Shown: positions 1-13,020 of the stretch, in pieces | Numbering within the stretch: the first letter of the stretch is position 1 | How the letters are laid out: each line of letters begins with the position of its first letter | Assembly (NCBI GenBank): GCA_008638375.1 | Contig: CM018038.1 | Span: forward strand, 33,564,169 to 33,628,168 | Source of the DNA: Nyssa sinensis | Lineage: Eukaryota; Streptophyta; Magnoliopsida; Cornales; Nyssaceae | DNA: 64,000 nucleotides | Direction of reading: 5' to 3' | Program-made: the position numbers and the translations under genes | The notes under the pieces: generated by a model | The model's input: the letters and a program-made list of their open reading frames with translations, nothing else | Told to the model about the DNA's origin: nothing | The model's database searches: none

Positions 1-2
1 GA

Positions 3-806
3 TATCCTGAGGTAGAGAAGTTAGCCTTTGCACTAATTATATCCGCCAGAAAACTCAGGCCTTATTTTCAATCCTATTCAATTATAGTTCCAACCTCATA
101 TCCCTTAAAAGCCATATTACACAAACCTGAAACTTCGGGTCGTCTTGTGAAATGGTCGATAGAACTGGGAGAATTCGACATATTATACACACCTCGGACT
201 GCCATTAAAGCTCAAGCTTTGGCAGATTTTATTGCCGAATTCACCCCAGCGCTAAAACAGAAATTGGATGCTAACCCAACTATGGCCATATGGCAACTAT
301 ATGTGGATGGCTCTTCAACTGATAAAGGTTCCAGAGTTGGTATTATCCTCAGATCTCCTGATGGTATTACCACAGAAAAGGCGGTTACCTTGGGTTTCAG
401 AGCTTCAAACAATGAAGCTGAGTACAAAGCACTAATCCTTGGCATGCAACTAGCCATAGAACATGAGGCTCATGACCTCGAAGCCTTCTCTGATTCACAA
501 TTAGTAGTGGGCCAAGTTCTGGGTGAATTCGCAGTGAAAGATGAAAGAATGATCAAATATGCTGAAATGGTAAACTCTCTAAAACAATCATTTGTCACTT
601 TCTGTATTCAAAAAATAGAGAGAAGACAGAACACGAGAGCGGATGCCGTAGCAAATATGGCTTCTCACCTCAGTACCAAAGAAGATTCAGAATTATCTAT
701 CTCCTCCCGAGATCGCCCCAGTATTGACAAGGTTCAAAATGTTTACATCTCGGAACAATGTCGGGACTGGAGGGCTCCTATATTCAGCTATTTGAAAGAA
801 GGGTAA
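3..806 (+). CDS. gypsy pol fragment: end of RT-RNase H plus second RNase H (aRNH)
   Basis: The frame is open from the left edge to the stop at 804-806; the real start lies outside the window. The first ~70 residues are the end of the RT-linked RNase H, with the linker AIKAQALADFIAEF. The second RNase H follows, with its acidic residues visible in YVDGSS, NNEAEYKA, FSDSQLVVGQ and TRADAVANMAS. RNase H removes RNA from the RNA:DNA hybrid during retrotransposon replication in the cytoplasmic particle. A +1 frameshift next to the stop separates it from the integrase, which in an intact element belongs to the same polyprotein. Confidence 0.88.
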   Translation, partial: YPEVEKLAFALIISARKLRPYFQSYSIIVPTSYPLKAILHKPETSGRLVKWSIELGEFDILYTPRTAIKAQALADFIAEFTPALKQKLDANPTMAIWQLYVDGSSTDKGSRVGIILRSPDGITTEKAVTLGFRASNNEAEYKALILGMQLAIEHEAHDLEAFSDSQLVVGQVLGEFAVKDERMIKYAEMVNSLKQSFVTFCIQKIERRQNTRADAVANMASHLSTKEDSELSISSRDRPSIDKVQNVYISEQCRDWRAPIFSYLKEG

Positions 807-2004
807 CTGTCCGGACGACAGAAATCAAGCACGAAAACTATGGATCAGATCAGCTCGGTACCTAATTTTAAATGAGCAACTCTACCGTAGGTCGTACACC
901 CAACCCCTACTAAGGTGCCTATCTCTAGAAGAATCGGAGTATGTACTAGCCGAGATCCACGAAGGGATATGTGGTAATCATAACGGAGGTAGGACCATCT
1001 CACATCGAGCGTTAACCCATGGTTATTACTGGCCTGGCATGCTAAATCAAGCCAGAGAATATGTGAAGAAATGTGACAAATGTCAGCGTTTCGCTTCATA
1101 TCAACATCTACCACAGCAAGAACTTACGCCCATTGCAAGTCCCTGGCCCTTTGCCCAATGGGGGATGAATATCGTAGGACCTTTGCCAAAAGCCCCTCAA
1201 AACAGGAGATATTTGCTAATCGCTATTGATTATTTCTCCAAATGGGCAGAAGCGGAACCATTGACTCACATTACCAAGGTGGATGTAAACAATTTTACAT
1301 GGAGAAATATTGTTTGCAGGTTTGGAGTGCCCCGAACTATCATATCAAACAACGGCACCCAATTTACAGGAAAAGTATTTAGAAAATTCTGTGACGATCT
1401 CCATATCAATCATCATTTTTCCTCACCAGGACATCCACAGGCAAATGGGCAGGCCGAGGTGACTAATCGGACAATATTAAGTGGCATCAAAAAGAGGTTA
1501 GAACGAGCAAAAGGAAAATGGGTAGAAGAGCTCCCCGGTGTACTTTAGGCCTACCGAACAACAAGGAGAATCTCCACTCAGGAAACACCATTCTCACTTA
1601 CATATGGTACCGAGGCGGTCATTCCTGTAGAAATCAGTATGCCCACGTTAAGAACGGAAACCTTCAACCAGGAAGCTAATTATCTTCAGTTAACCGAGAA
1701 CCTCGACTTATTAGAAGGAAAAATAGAACAGGCTGCAATCAGAATGGACGAATGTCGTCGAAGGATGGCCAAAAGTTTTAATCAGAAGGTAAGAGTTAAA
1801 ACATTTGAATTAGGTGATTTGGTTCTACGAAGGATCTTCCCTAATACCAAGGAGCCTACAATGGGAAAGCTATCCCCAAACTGGGAAGGACCTTATAAAG
1901 TTGTGAAGATTAATAGGCCTACGACTTACTGGTTGGAAGATATGACGGGAAAACCGATTCCCAGACCATGGAACATTGAGCACCTGAGAGAATACTATCA
2001 ATAA
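807..2004 (+). pseudogene. gypsy integrase, frameshifted and with a nonsense codon
   Basis: The stretch 815-1095 reads as the HHCC zinc domain (EIHEG...H, KKCDKCQRFA). The DDE core follows at about 1140-1545, with the first D in MNIVGPLPK..YLLIAIDYFSKW, ISNNGTQF where the family has a D-N-G motif, and E in NGQAEVTNR. The C-terminal part (1639-2004) ends with a KLSPNWEGPYKV motif, typical of Tat/gypsy integrases. Breaks: one extra base near 797, and a TAG at about 1546 where the family normally has Trp before AYRTT. Integrase inserts the element cDNA into the chromosome; this copy cannot make a full protein. Confidence 0.88.
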
Positions 2005-2073
2005 AACTATTCCTATCTTTCAGGTGATATATCTTATCAACACGAAATGTCTACCAACTTTTTCTATCTCAAT

Positions 2074-2390
2074 GGCCCCTACAAGCATAAGTGCTGTAGG
2101 TATGGCTCCAAGTAAAGCTACTGGTCTACAGACCTAGTTTCAAAAAACAAAGGCCCCTACAAGCATAAGTGTTGTAGGTATGGCTCCAAAGTGAAGCTAC
2201 TGGTCTACGGACCTAGTTTCAAAAGACAAAAGCCCTTACTAGCATAAGTGTTGTAGGTATGGCTCCAAGTGAAGATACTGGTCCACCGACCTGGTCTCGA
2301 AAACCATGAAAGCCCTTACTAGCGAAAGTGCTGTAAGTATGGCTCCCAGAGAAGATATTAGTCTACAGACCTGATTTCAAAGTCACAAAC
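2074..2390 (+). repeat. 78-80 bp tandem repeats, four copies
   Basis: Units start near 2074, 2152, 2231 and 2311. Each contains AAGCATAAGTGCTGTAGG-like and TATGGCTCCAAGT-like blocks followed by CTGGTCTACAGACCT. The array lies just after the integrase stop, in the non-coding spacer typical of Tat elements. The remainder of 2391-2734 is AT-rich with no gene seen. Confidence 0.9.
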
Positions 2391-2734
2391 CCTTTACCGA
2401 CCTGGTCCACCTCGAATGACACCAGGTTAGATTTAAATACTTGTTATAAGTGGAGACATGTTTGTTATATCTTGATTCATGATTTTTGAGTTATATCGAA
2501 ATTACATAAAACCAAACAAATTTAATTAATCCCAACTTATGAAGTACCGGGCTAAAATTCTTTACTTGAAACGTTTTTGTTGTTCTTAGAAACCTTATTA
2601 AGGTTGGAGAAAGTAAACAAAGTATATAGTTGCCACTAAGTTTTACTCATATACTGAGTTGACATGCAAAAAGAGCAAATTTTATAAATCAAAGATATAC
2701 AAAAGCAATCATAAAAAATTACACAACGTGTGGT

Positions 2735-4949
2735 CTACTTCGGCTTAGGAGGAATAGAGGAAATAGGAGGGACCACTTCGACAAAACCCTCTACGTCTAG
2801 AGGGTTGGGGGAACTCGGTAACGACTCTACTTCAACATTATCCAGGCGAGAAATATCCAAATTTGGATACAACTTCTGGATTCTCCTCCTACAAAGGATG
2901 TAACCGGAGTCCACGAGCTCTCTCCCCATTGAATTCACCAACTCCATCATCCCCGTTTTTGTTTCCTCCTTGGTAACTTCCTTGACCTCCTCAAGCTTTT
3001 TAGCCATTGCTGCCTCGGTATCTTGGAATTTTTTCTTTTGCTCGTCCATCCTCCGGCAGAATAGATCTCGTTGATCGATCATCGTTCCCAGCTTCTGGCT
3101 TAACCTTATATTTTCCGCCTGAAACGCCTCACATTTGGTCTCCAGAGATGAGACGCTGGCTTGAGCCACTCCAAGTTCAGCATCAGATACCTTCAGCTTG
3201 GCTTCAACATGCTTCAGGTCCGATTGAGCAACCAGCAGCTCGGCTTGATTCTTCTTGCTTTCGGCCTGAGCTGCCTTCAAATCGACATGCGCCTTCTTGA
3301 TTTCGGACTGAGCCACCTTCAGATCAGCTTGCGCCTTCTTTAATTCATCTTGAAGGGTCGACGACTTCTCAGCCTCAGCAAACCAGTCCATCAGTAAACC
3401 AGTTGCCCCGATGCCCTACAAAGCAACATCGAAACATGTAAAAAAAAAAAAAGAAAGAGGGGGTATCAAGAAGTATGACCCTTACATAGCCCAACATCAA
3501 TTCTCCTAGAATTTGCCTCAATCCTTTTTTGTTAAAACCAGGGGGCAACCCCATCTTCAAAGCCACCTTTATGGCCTCTGAACCCGTAGAGGTTTCGGCA
3601 GGATTCAGGAGCACTGAGCTCGATCCCCCTTGAGCTCCAATTAGGCCTACAGGCGTTGTCCTAGGGGCAACTGAGGCAGCTTCAGTTGGTTGCCCTTGAG
3701 CCTCGGTAGGAGGTGAAACTTGAGCCTCGGTAGGCTGAGATGGTTTCGATTGAGTCCTCTTATCAGCCTCCTGCGCTGCAGCTTCGGCAGCGTCCCGAGC
3801 AGCCCTCGAAATAACCCTCCTCTTCTTTTGGGCTGGCTGAGGTACTTCTGATGACATCGGTGGCTGAGGCACTTCTGACGACGTCGGTACCTCAGCTTGT
3901 TCAGGTATGGAAGAGGTAGAGCCCCCAGCTTTAATTTTGCTGGATGGGACATATCCGGCCAAAATGGCCTTCTTTACTTTGGCCCCATCTGCCTTTGTCA
4001 AACCTGCCGCCATTAAATTTTTCGGTGATAAAATTTGTAGATGATGACGGAAAGCAGGCTAGAGAAGTTGTTCGTATCTCTTCTCAATCTCGGGAGTGAA
4101 GGCCGACCTTTTCTACCTCCCTTTATCTGCGGAAAGATCATAAACAAAATAAAATCGTAAATATAAAACAAAAAAAGAGTATTAAAGCGTTATGATCAAA
4201 ATGAGATCTAACAAAACTCACCACTAGGGCCGGTCTGTCGAGGAAAAAGACTCAGGTCACCTTCATAGTCTTCTCGCTCCCAACCTCCCCCTACAAAAAA
4301 ATACCAGTTCTTCCATGTTTTATTGGAAGAGGGTACCGTAGTCAGAGGTCGATACCTCTGATCAGAACAAGTATAATAAAGCCCCTCCGACGAGAGGAAC
4401 TTCATGTCCATTTTACTGTGAATAAGGTCCAGATCTACTGGGACCTTATTCAGATGACCTAAAACTATAAAACCTAAAAGCTGCCTCCAACTATTGATAT
4501 TTAGATCGGCGGGACAAATGTTAAAATAGGTAAAAAAACTGCCTAAACAAAGGGTGTAAAGGGAGACGTACACCTAATTCGAACCATTCTAAATAAACAC
4601 AGATTTCCCCCCGTTTAATATCGGAGGGACGATCTGAAGGCTTGGGGACTCTACAAGATACGTTCTTTGGAAACCGAAATTGCCTCCTAAGGTTAAACAA
4701 CACCCCCTTTGTCATATGACTCTCACCCTCTTCCCTATGCGATTTTTTGACTTCCCTATCGCTGGATTCTAAGGCAAAATCATAAGATGAGAAAGATGAA
4801 GTAGAGGACGAAGACGACGGATCATCTTCACCCCTCACTTCTGACTCAACCCTAACTTCTCCCATGTTGGGACTAAACATGATCGATTCATAACGTTGAA
4901 GGATTACGCAAACCAAGACGAGAAAGAATAAAAGATGAAGAAATAGCAA
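2735..4949 (-). pseudogene. antisense gene of the Tat element (gypsy-type transposon protein, coiled-coil C terminus)
   Basis: This gene runs opposite to pol. The N-terminal exon (4949 to 4222) contains EICVYLEWFELGVRLPLHP and a WRQLLGFIVLGHL block, resembling the plant 'putative gypsy type transposon' family (Transposase_28). A run of seven T's at about 4532-4538 carries one extra base, which breaks the frame. Two introns fit: 4127-4221 (GTGAGT...CCGCAG) and 3416-3485 (GTAAGG...TTTGTAG). The last exon (3415-2735) is a heptad-rich coiled coil with AQxxLKxAQxE repeats, then a Pro-rich tail. The middle part is rich in Pro, Gln, Ser and Ala. The protein's function is not established. Exon joins are inferred from splice signals and frame. 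Confidence 0.72.
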
Positions 4950-5360
4950 ATCCAGAAATTAGAACATTACCGGTTACGAATACCAAAAACTCAGTTTGAG
5001 GTCGCCGAAAATCGCCCTGAATTTACCAGAGATTACGTCTGCAACAAGTACTTTGAAAGCTATTTCGAAAGATATGAACAGATTTCGAAAGCTATTTTGA
5101 AAGCCATATCGTTTTAAATATTTCGAGAACCGGGAAAGGAATTATTTAAAATATTTCGAGACACTCAACATCAAACGGCTGAAATAAATGGCCTCGATTA
5201 TCAAAACGACGGTCTGCACATTAATTATACCGTGACGGCTTATGTCTTCTCGAAATAGAAAAAACCAATTATGAATAAAGGTACACGTGTTTTCTATATA
5301 AAGTGTACGCGTAACCTTACCAAAACCCCCGCCTCAGTTCAACTCTGTGTTTTTAGCACT
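4950..5360. other. spacer between antisense gene and polypurine tract
   Basis: No coding signal. The segment holds the upstream region of the antisense gene and repeated short motifs such as TTTCGAAAGCTATTT and ATATTTCGAGA (about 5050-5160). Confidence 0.5.
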
Positions 5361-5380
5361 AAGGCTTGGGGGGGGGGAGT
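5361..5380 (+). other. polypurine tract of the Tat element
   Basis: AAGGCTTGGGGGGGGGG, with a run of 10 G's at 5368-5377, lies directly before the 3' LTR start TGATATACC. It is the expected plus-strand primer site. Confidence 0.75.
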
Positions 5381-5383
5381 AGC

Positions 5384-6000
5384 TGATATACCAAAAATAT
5401 ACTCTCAAATCAAGACCTAACACGTGTCCATTTTGGATTATACGATAGAGGCACATCACTATACCGAGATAATATCACCTCGGCACACTCAACAATTAAG
5501 TTCCGTTATTCCTGAAGATTGCTGAAGTCACTCCCAAAGTACATCGGAATACCGATGTCGTAATGATGGGACAACCATGTACAAAAATAAATGTGACGTG
5601 GGTTGTCATAATGAAAATACTGCCACCTGACAGGCGGCAAAGTCTAGCTTAGTCTAAAGACGAAATTAAGCCCTAGCCCTACATCGCTGTCAACTCAGTG
5701 ACGAACAGTGACATGAAGATATCATGATGAACTTGCCCCACCGCTTGGCACTAAAAACAAAGCTTCATCAACCTATAAATAGATAAAGAAAGGTATGTAC
5801 AAAAGATCGAATTTTTTTCCTGAACTAAAATAAAAGAAGAAGATATTAGTACTTCAAGTGATATTTTTCTTCATCATCTCATTTAACCATCGGAGCGGCT
5901 ACCCACCGGAGCCCTCCCCGGTGGCTTTCTGACCTTACTTCTTAGCAGGTTGATTCACAGCGACGGTCTAGTCCTTGACGAGCCAAAAATTGCAGCATCA
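5384..6000 (+). repeat. 3' LTR of the first Tat element
   Basis: It starts TGATATACC after the polypurine tract. A TATA box (CTATAAATAGATAA) lies near 5774. The block CATCGGAGCGGCTAC...CCGGAGCC near the end is shared with the LTR at 8109-8665, and both end in ATCA or CATCA. The end is set by that comparison and is uncertain by a few bases. The 5' partner LTR is outside the window. Confidence 0.75.
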
Positions 6001-7701
<1,701 letters not shown>

Positions 7702-8108
7702 ATAATGGCCCTTATATTTTCTTAATGCCAACAAAGGCACTCTTTATACCATTTTCACTGTGATAGAATTGTTTTCTCCTGTAATTCACTAAGCATACTG
7801 TATAAAAGTAATTTTAAATCCCTAAAAGTTACCAAAAAGTAATCACTCTTATCATGAAAAACTGCAACCTAGTGGAAAATTTTGCTGGGTATTTCACCAA
7901 GCTTTCTATCAAGAAATATATTTATTGCACTAATGTGTAAATATTTTTTGCGTGCCACCTACTTTGTACTATTATAGACCTTGTTTCTAATAGGCAATAG
8001 CTCAACCAAGTTTGTTAGATATTGGGATGGGTTTGACTCGAACTCAAAATTATTTAGGTATTTATAAAATTTGAATGAAAATTATGATTAGATTAAAATT
8101 ATTATCAT
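7702..8108. other. OPR 3' flank
   Basis: AT-rich, no coding signal. It presumably holds the OPR 3' UTR and ends at the LTR start near 8109. Confidence 0.5.
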
Positions 8109-8665
8109 TGATGTACCATAAAGTGACAGATCAATTTGAAACGTGACACGTGTATGTACAAAGCTTTTAGACCAAGAAAGATTCTGCTATCCAGATCATA
8201 CACACACATGGGGTTTAGGGGTACTTTGTTCAGAATGGTGCAAAACCTCCAACTCTGCCTCCAGAGCAGATGGGGTGACGATCTACTCATTACAAACCTC
8301 ATAGCAAGGGTAATAAAGTATCTACAAGAAGGGGTTTCGAACTGATCACCGCCTTCTATATTCTACCGACCTCAGAATAAGGAAACAAAGTTCAATATGG
8401 AAACTATTATCTTCAGATATCTTCAAATCCCTACTTTTATGGTTCTGAATCATATTCAACTTAGGAAATTTACAGGCTATAAATAAGACCATAAGGTACG
8501 CTTTCAATTTACGTTCAATTAATTTCTTTCAATTATAGTCTTTTTAATTTACTAACTTTATCATCGGAGCGGCTACCACCGGAGCCATCCCGATGACCCT
8601 TTGATCTTGAATTCTTGACAGTAGTAAAGGATAGGAAGCCCCTCTGATCAAAAAGAGCAATATCA
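8109..8665 (+). repeat. 5' LTR of the second Tat element
   Basis: It starts TGATGTACC (compare TGATATACC in the first element) and ends ATATCA two bases before the primer site. A TATA box (CTATAAATAAG) lies near 8477. The left boundary is inferred from that similarity. Confidence 0.68.
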
Positions 8666-8666
8666 G

Positions 8667-8687
8667 TTTGGCGCCGTCTGTGGGAAC
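8667..8687 (+). other. tRNA primer-binding site region
   Basis: TTTGGCGCCGTCTGTGGGAA directly follows the LTR. This sequence is characteristic of the first bases after the 5' LTR in plant Tat-type gypsy elements. Confidence 0.85.
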
Positions 8688-8755
8688 GACAATAGTTCTT
8701 GCTAACCTTTTCTTCAACAACAACAAATCATTTGTCTTTGTCTTCCAAAAAGGCA

Positions 8756-9813
8756 ATGTCTCGCAATCTTCGTCCTAAAAAGAATTCTCAAAACCCTCGA
8801 AATTAGCCTCCTAATAGAAGAGGAAGGGGGCAAACACCGAATCAATGGCAACAGCAGCTTGATCGGATTCAACGACAATCTGATCATATGCAGGAACAAC
8901 TAATTGCCATGTCATAAGCTCTGGCTTCGTTAGGCCCAGAGCCAACGGAGCAATGTTCCTCCTCCTCATCCTACCAACGCTGTTTACGGAGAAGTGTAGC
9001 CTCCTGCAACAACCACGGGCGGAGGGCCCCCCAACAAGGAGTTGCCCAACGCACAACTAGTACACCCCTATGGTACCACTCACATGGGGGCTGATCCCCA
9101 GATGTCAACAACTGTAGGGAGAAGGATGCCCACTTTTCACCCAGCTGTCCATTATCAAAGCAAAACGAGGATTCTTACTCCAGTGGCCTCGGGAGCCAAT
9201 CCAGGGCCACAGGAATTCCAGCCCTCTAAGGCACCAGCCCCCCCAGTCTTGGGAGGCTAACACCCTCCTGCTAATGTTGGATAAATTCCTCCCCCAAATC
9301 GAGGATGTGGAGGTGCAGGACAGGGCCAACAACGGGTCCTAAACCCCCCAACAAGTCCTGCCCAAAGTTCCTCAAAGGGTAGAGAAGATAGCAGACTCCC
9401 AAGAGCAAACCATCTCTACCAGAGGGTTCCACGCCCCTCCAGAGCAAGGCGAACTAGGTAAATTGCTCGGAAGGTCCTCCATGCCATTCACTTCTGCCAC
9501 AATGACAAAGGAGCGGCCAAAAAAGTTCGTTGTCCCAAAATTCACCCTCTACGACAGGTCAAAGGACCTTGGGGACCATCTATCTCACTACCAGCATACA
9601 ATGGCTCTCCATGGGGCTACTGACGCCTTCATATGCCAAACTTTCGTGACGAGCCTCAAAGGTACTGCCCTTAAGTGGTTCCACAACCTTCCCCAAGAAT
9701 CGATTGGCAATTTCTATGAGCTCAGCAGGCTGTTTCTTGATCGATTCCTAACCAGCAGGAAGTTAAGGAAAGGGCTAGAGTTCTTGCTAACTGTGAAGCA
9801 AGAAAAGGGATAA
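8756..9813 (+). pseudogene. gypsy gag remnant
   Basis: A candidate ATG lies at 8757, 70 bases after the primer site, and opens into an Arg/Gln/Asn-rich N terminus interrupted by stops. The conserved capsid core is open at 9463-9813, with FVVPKFTLYDRSKDLGDHL, TSLKGTALKWFHNLP and LSRLFLDRFL, the Retrotrans_gag signature. The zinc-knuckle region expected downstream is missing, so sequence has been lost between gag and protease. Confidence 0.82.
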
Positions 9814-9864
9814 TCACTCAACCGCGACAAAATAATCAAGTCATTCTCGTCCTTCACGCTAACA

Positions 9865-10386
9865 ATGCAGGCAACAGGAATGTCTAACCGAGCTAGGAAA
9901 AGGTATGCTCGGGAGGCAAGGGTAGAACCACATGCCCTCCAGATCATAACCACAGATAATACGATGAAGTCAGGACCTCAGATCCAATTCTCTGAATTGG
10001 ACCTTGCTGGGATACATTGTCCCCACAGCGATGCTCTCGTCATCTTATTCAAAATTGCTAACTTTGATATTAGAAGGGTTCTCATGGATTCTGGAAGCTC
10101 CACCAACATACTGTTCTACGAACCCTTCAAACACATGAAGCTTAACTATAATGACATCAGAGTTACCACCGTTGTTATAGCGGGATTTGACGGTAATCTC
10201 AGCACCCCATTAGGCAAGATTGACCTACCGACCATGGCAGGAGAAGGAGATGGACAAAAGACACTGATCTCTGAGTACATGGTCCTGAATTTTAAATCCC
10301 CCTATAACGTCATCATTGGGAGACCCTGGATCTATCAGATGGGAGTAGTTACGTCAACCCTGCATCAAGAAGTACTTTCACAATGA
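9865..10386 (+). pseudogene. gypsy aspartic protease remnant
   Basis: The active-site motif is visible as VLMDSGSSTNILF, followed by the flap-side GFDGNLSTPLGKIDLP and the YNVIIGRPWIYQMG motif that closes the domain. In the intact family it cleaves the Gag-Pol polyprotein. The frame shifts at about 10,370 and decays into stops; sequence similar to the region before RT continues to about 10,600 (ECHALILKEKT in another frame). Confidence 0.82.
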
Positions 10387-10640
10387 TAAAGTCTTCTCCA
10401 TCAAAGGCTGTCAGCCCACCACCCGGGAATGCCATGCCCTTATATTAAAGGAAAAAACCTCTAAATAGAAATCACAGTACCCTCGTGAAAGGGGAAGTTC
10501 TCCACCTTCCAACCTTCATGAGGCAGAGGAGTATCCCTCTAAAATTGACAAGCTATTAAGTCCTAGGGGAAGGGATAGCATGGTCAAGCCAATGGAGGAG
10601 CCCATCAAAGTACCCATCAACACTAGCATGCCCAAGGCAA

Positions 10641-13020
10641 CAAGTGCGCATGGGCAAGGTAGCAGAAGCGTGCAGTGGGGTGGCCAGACGAGCGCACACG
10701 CGCGAGCATGTGGCATGGCGCGCGGGCTGGGCTGTTGCAGGCTGGTTGTTGGGCTGTTCTTGTAGCTACAGTGTATTTACTGCAACCTGATTTCTTCATT
10801 TTTTGAATTTTTTTTCAAAGTGCTGCAAGTTGATTTTTCTAATTTTTAACCTACTTTCTCAAGGTTTTTAACCCCCACTTTTTGGCACTTTTTCCACTTA
10901 TAGATGGGCATTTTACACACCTAAAAACTCCTTTTAATTCACAAAATTTTGACATAGTCTCTTTTGTTTTCTAAGCACTTTCCACCTAATATTTTACAAC
11001 AATTTGTATATACAAGCATATGCACAATCCACCCTCACTCGATGGCCACAAGTTTATAAAAATTGAACATATACCTACATTATCGAATAAGTTCGAGACT
11101 TAATGCCTACTTTCCTAACTCCTCATATACCAACATTCATATTTGCATGCAATCCTTACCATTGTCATTTTTCTTACATTGTTCCCAACATATACAAATC
11201 ATGCTCATTAAACAAATATACTCTATTTTTCATTTGGGTTGAGGTCCTTTCATTACAAAATGGCCCAAGGCCTATAGTCCATCGTTTTTCAAATTAAACA
11301 CAAGTTATTTGGGCTTATACCCATACATACAAAATGTAGCCTTTAGGCCAAATATGCTTCAAAATCTATTTTCCCCTTCATGCTCCAATGACTTCATCAA
11401 GTCTCAAGTGTCGGGAGTCTCATCTGTAATATGTAATCCTATAAAGGGATAAGCACGACGGTTTGTATGACATAATGCTAATATAAAGAACAAAGGTAAG
11501 GCGTGTCATGTGCAAAGTGAACATTTATATATGTCTTCCAATTCAATGATGCAATGCAATGGAAATATGCATGACACAAACATGCAACTTTATGCCCACC
11601 CATGCCTTGCTTCATGGTCCGCCCCCGTCAGCACGCGAGTACTGTCATTGGCCATATTTTGAGTTTTTCACCACAGAATCTACACCCTCATAATGCATAG
11701 CACCGAAGTGCTCAACACACGCCATGTTTCCAAATATTCAAGTATGCCAAGGTGCCTTGATTTTTTTATACAATTTCAATGAGGCATTTATCAAACTCAT
11801 AGAATATGTCTTAAATAATGCATCATACATAAAGTAAACTATAACTTTTAAACCACAAAACTTTGTCTACATGAACATAACATATAATCCAATCAATTAT
11901 ACATATAATCATGTTACATATTCATAACCTTATCAAATTCTCAAAAATCACACAAGTACACAAAGTACCAATACATTGAGAAAAACATAACTTTCAAACT
12001 ACAAGATTTTGTCTACATGAACATAAGCTAGAATGCAATGAATTATACATATATTCATGTTACATGTTCATCACTTCACCAAATTCCCAAAGAATACACA
12101 AGTACACAAGGTACCAACCCTAGGTTTTCAAAGTAACTATATGCTAGGTAGTTTTTTAACAAGAAGTAAGCATGTAAGTCATACAATCAATATATAAAAA
12201 CACTCCTAAACTTAACTCTATTCTTTACTTAGCAAAATATCATACCTAAAAGGGTTTTTCTCAATCCTAGGGAGTTGTGCTCGCTGTGCAACCCAACCAA
12301 GCGAAGCCCTTAACGTGGGGAACAACTTCCTAGAAGGGAGCCTTGTGAAATTCCAAGGCTAGAGATGAGTTTTGGAAGGTAGAAAGTTGAAAAATCTAGG
12401 TTCTTTTCACATTTTCTCTCCAAGCACAACCTGCTGTATATTCTCAGACCAATTCTGAGAATTTTAGGTCTCAAGTGTTGTATTTATTCTCAATGGGCTA
12501 AGGGATAAAAAGACTATTTTGTCCTTAATGAGTCACGGAACCCCGTTACACTAAAATCCGTACCGAAATGCCTCAATTTGATATTCTTCTTTAACCAAAG
12601 TTTTTAAAATTATTTTAAATGATATTTTTTCAAAAAATTTATTTTCGCTTGTTGGCGGGTGTGACTGGGTCCACCCGGGATGCCCTTTTTGGTCCATTTT
12701 TTAAACTATCTCCGATTAGCCTCAAATTCTCACAGAAAGTGTATTTTAACATTTTAAGCATATTTTCCTTCTATAGTATACTTAAATTATGCTTCTAAAC
12801 ATGAATTATGTCTAAATGATACATGTAAAGTGCCCTACCGGTAAACAGTGCATGAATAGTGTCCTATTAGCAAAAACAAAAAATTTATCCCAATTTTTTA
12901 GATCTTTACAAGTGCCTTATCGTTGCAACTTGTTGGCAAGATGCCATACTATTATGCCCACAAGTGTATATCTTTTGTTGAGTTTTTTTTTTTTTTGACA
13001 CGCCTTTTATTGGCTTTGAT
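10641..13020. other. gene-free region, possible old LTR on the - strand
   Basis: 10,640-10,760 is GC-rich without a convincing ORF; the rest is AT-rich. At 12,250-12,500 the complementary strand has an ATAAATA box followed by a leader-like stretch, then a GGTTGCACAGCGAGCACAAC block, reminiscent of a chromovirus LTR. I could not define ends or a target duplication, so this is a weak inference. Confidence 0.3.

Larger units (their letters stand above)
1..6000 (+). mobile_element. Ty3/gypsy Tat-type LTR retrotransposon, 3' half
   Basis: The order seen is end of RT-RNase H, a second RNase H, integrase, a non-coding stretch with tandem repeats, a long antisense gene, a G-rich polypurine tract and a 3' LTR. 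A second (archaeal-type) RNase H and an antisense ORF between pol and the 3' LTR are known hallmarks of the Tat lineage. Gag, protease and most of RT lie left of the window. The integrase carries a frameshift and a nonsense codon, so this copy is not autonomous. The right boundary rests on comparison with the LTR ending at 8665. Confidence 0.88.
8109..10640 (+). mobile_element. second Tat-type gypsy element, 5' part only
   Basis: It comprises a 5' LTR, a primer-binding site, a decayed gag and a protease, after which recognisable sequence fades at about 10,600. Reverse transcriptase, integrase and the 3' LTR are absent, so the copy is truncated. Its LTR shares the CATCGGAGCGGCTAC block with the element at 1-6000, showing a related family in the same orientation on the other side of OPR. 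Confidence 0.8.

Noticed and set aside
10516..10765. Overlapping Ala/Gly/Arg-rich ORFs
   Set aside because: Chance ORFs in a short GC-rich stretch at the end of the truncated gypsy element.
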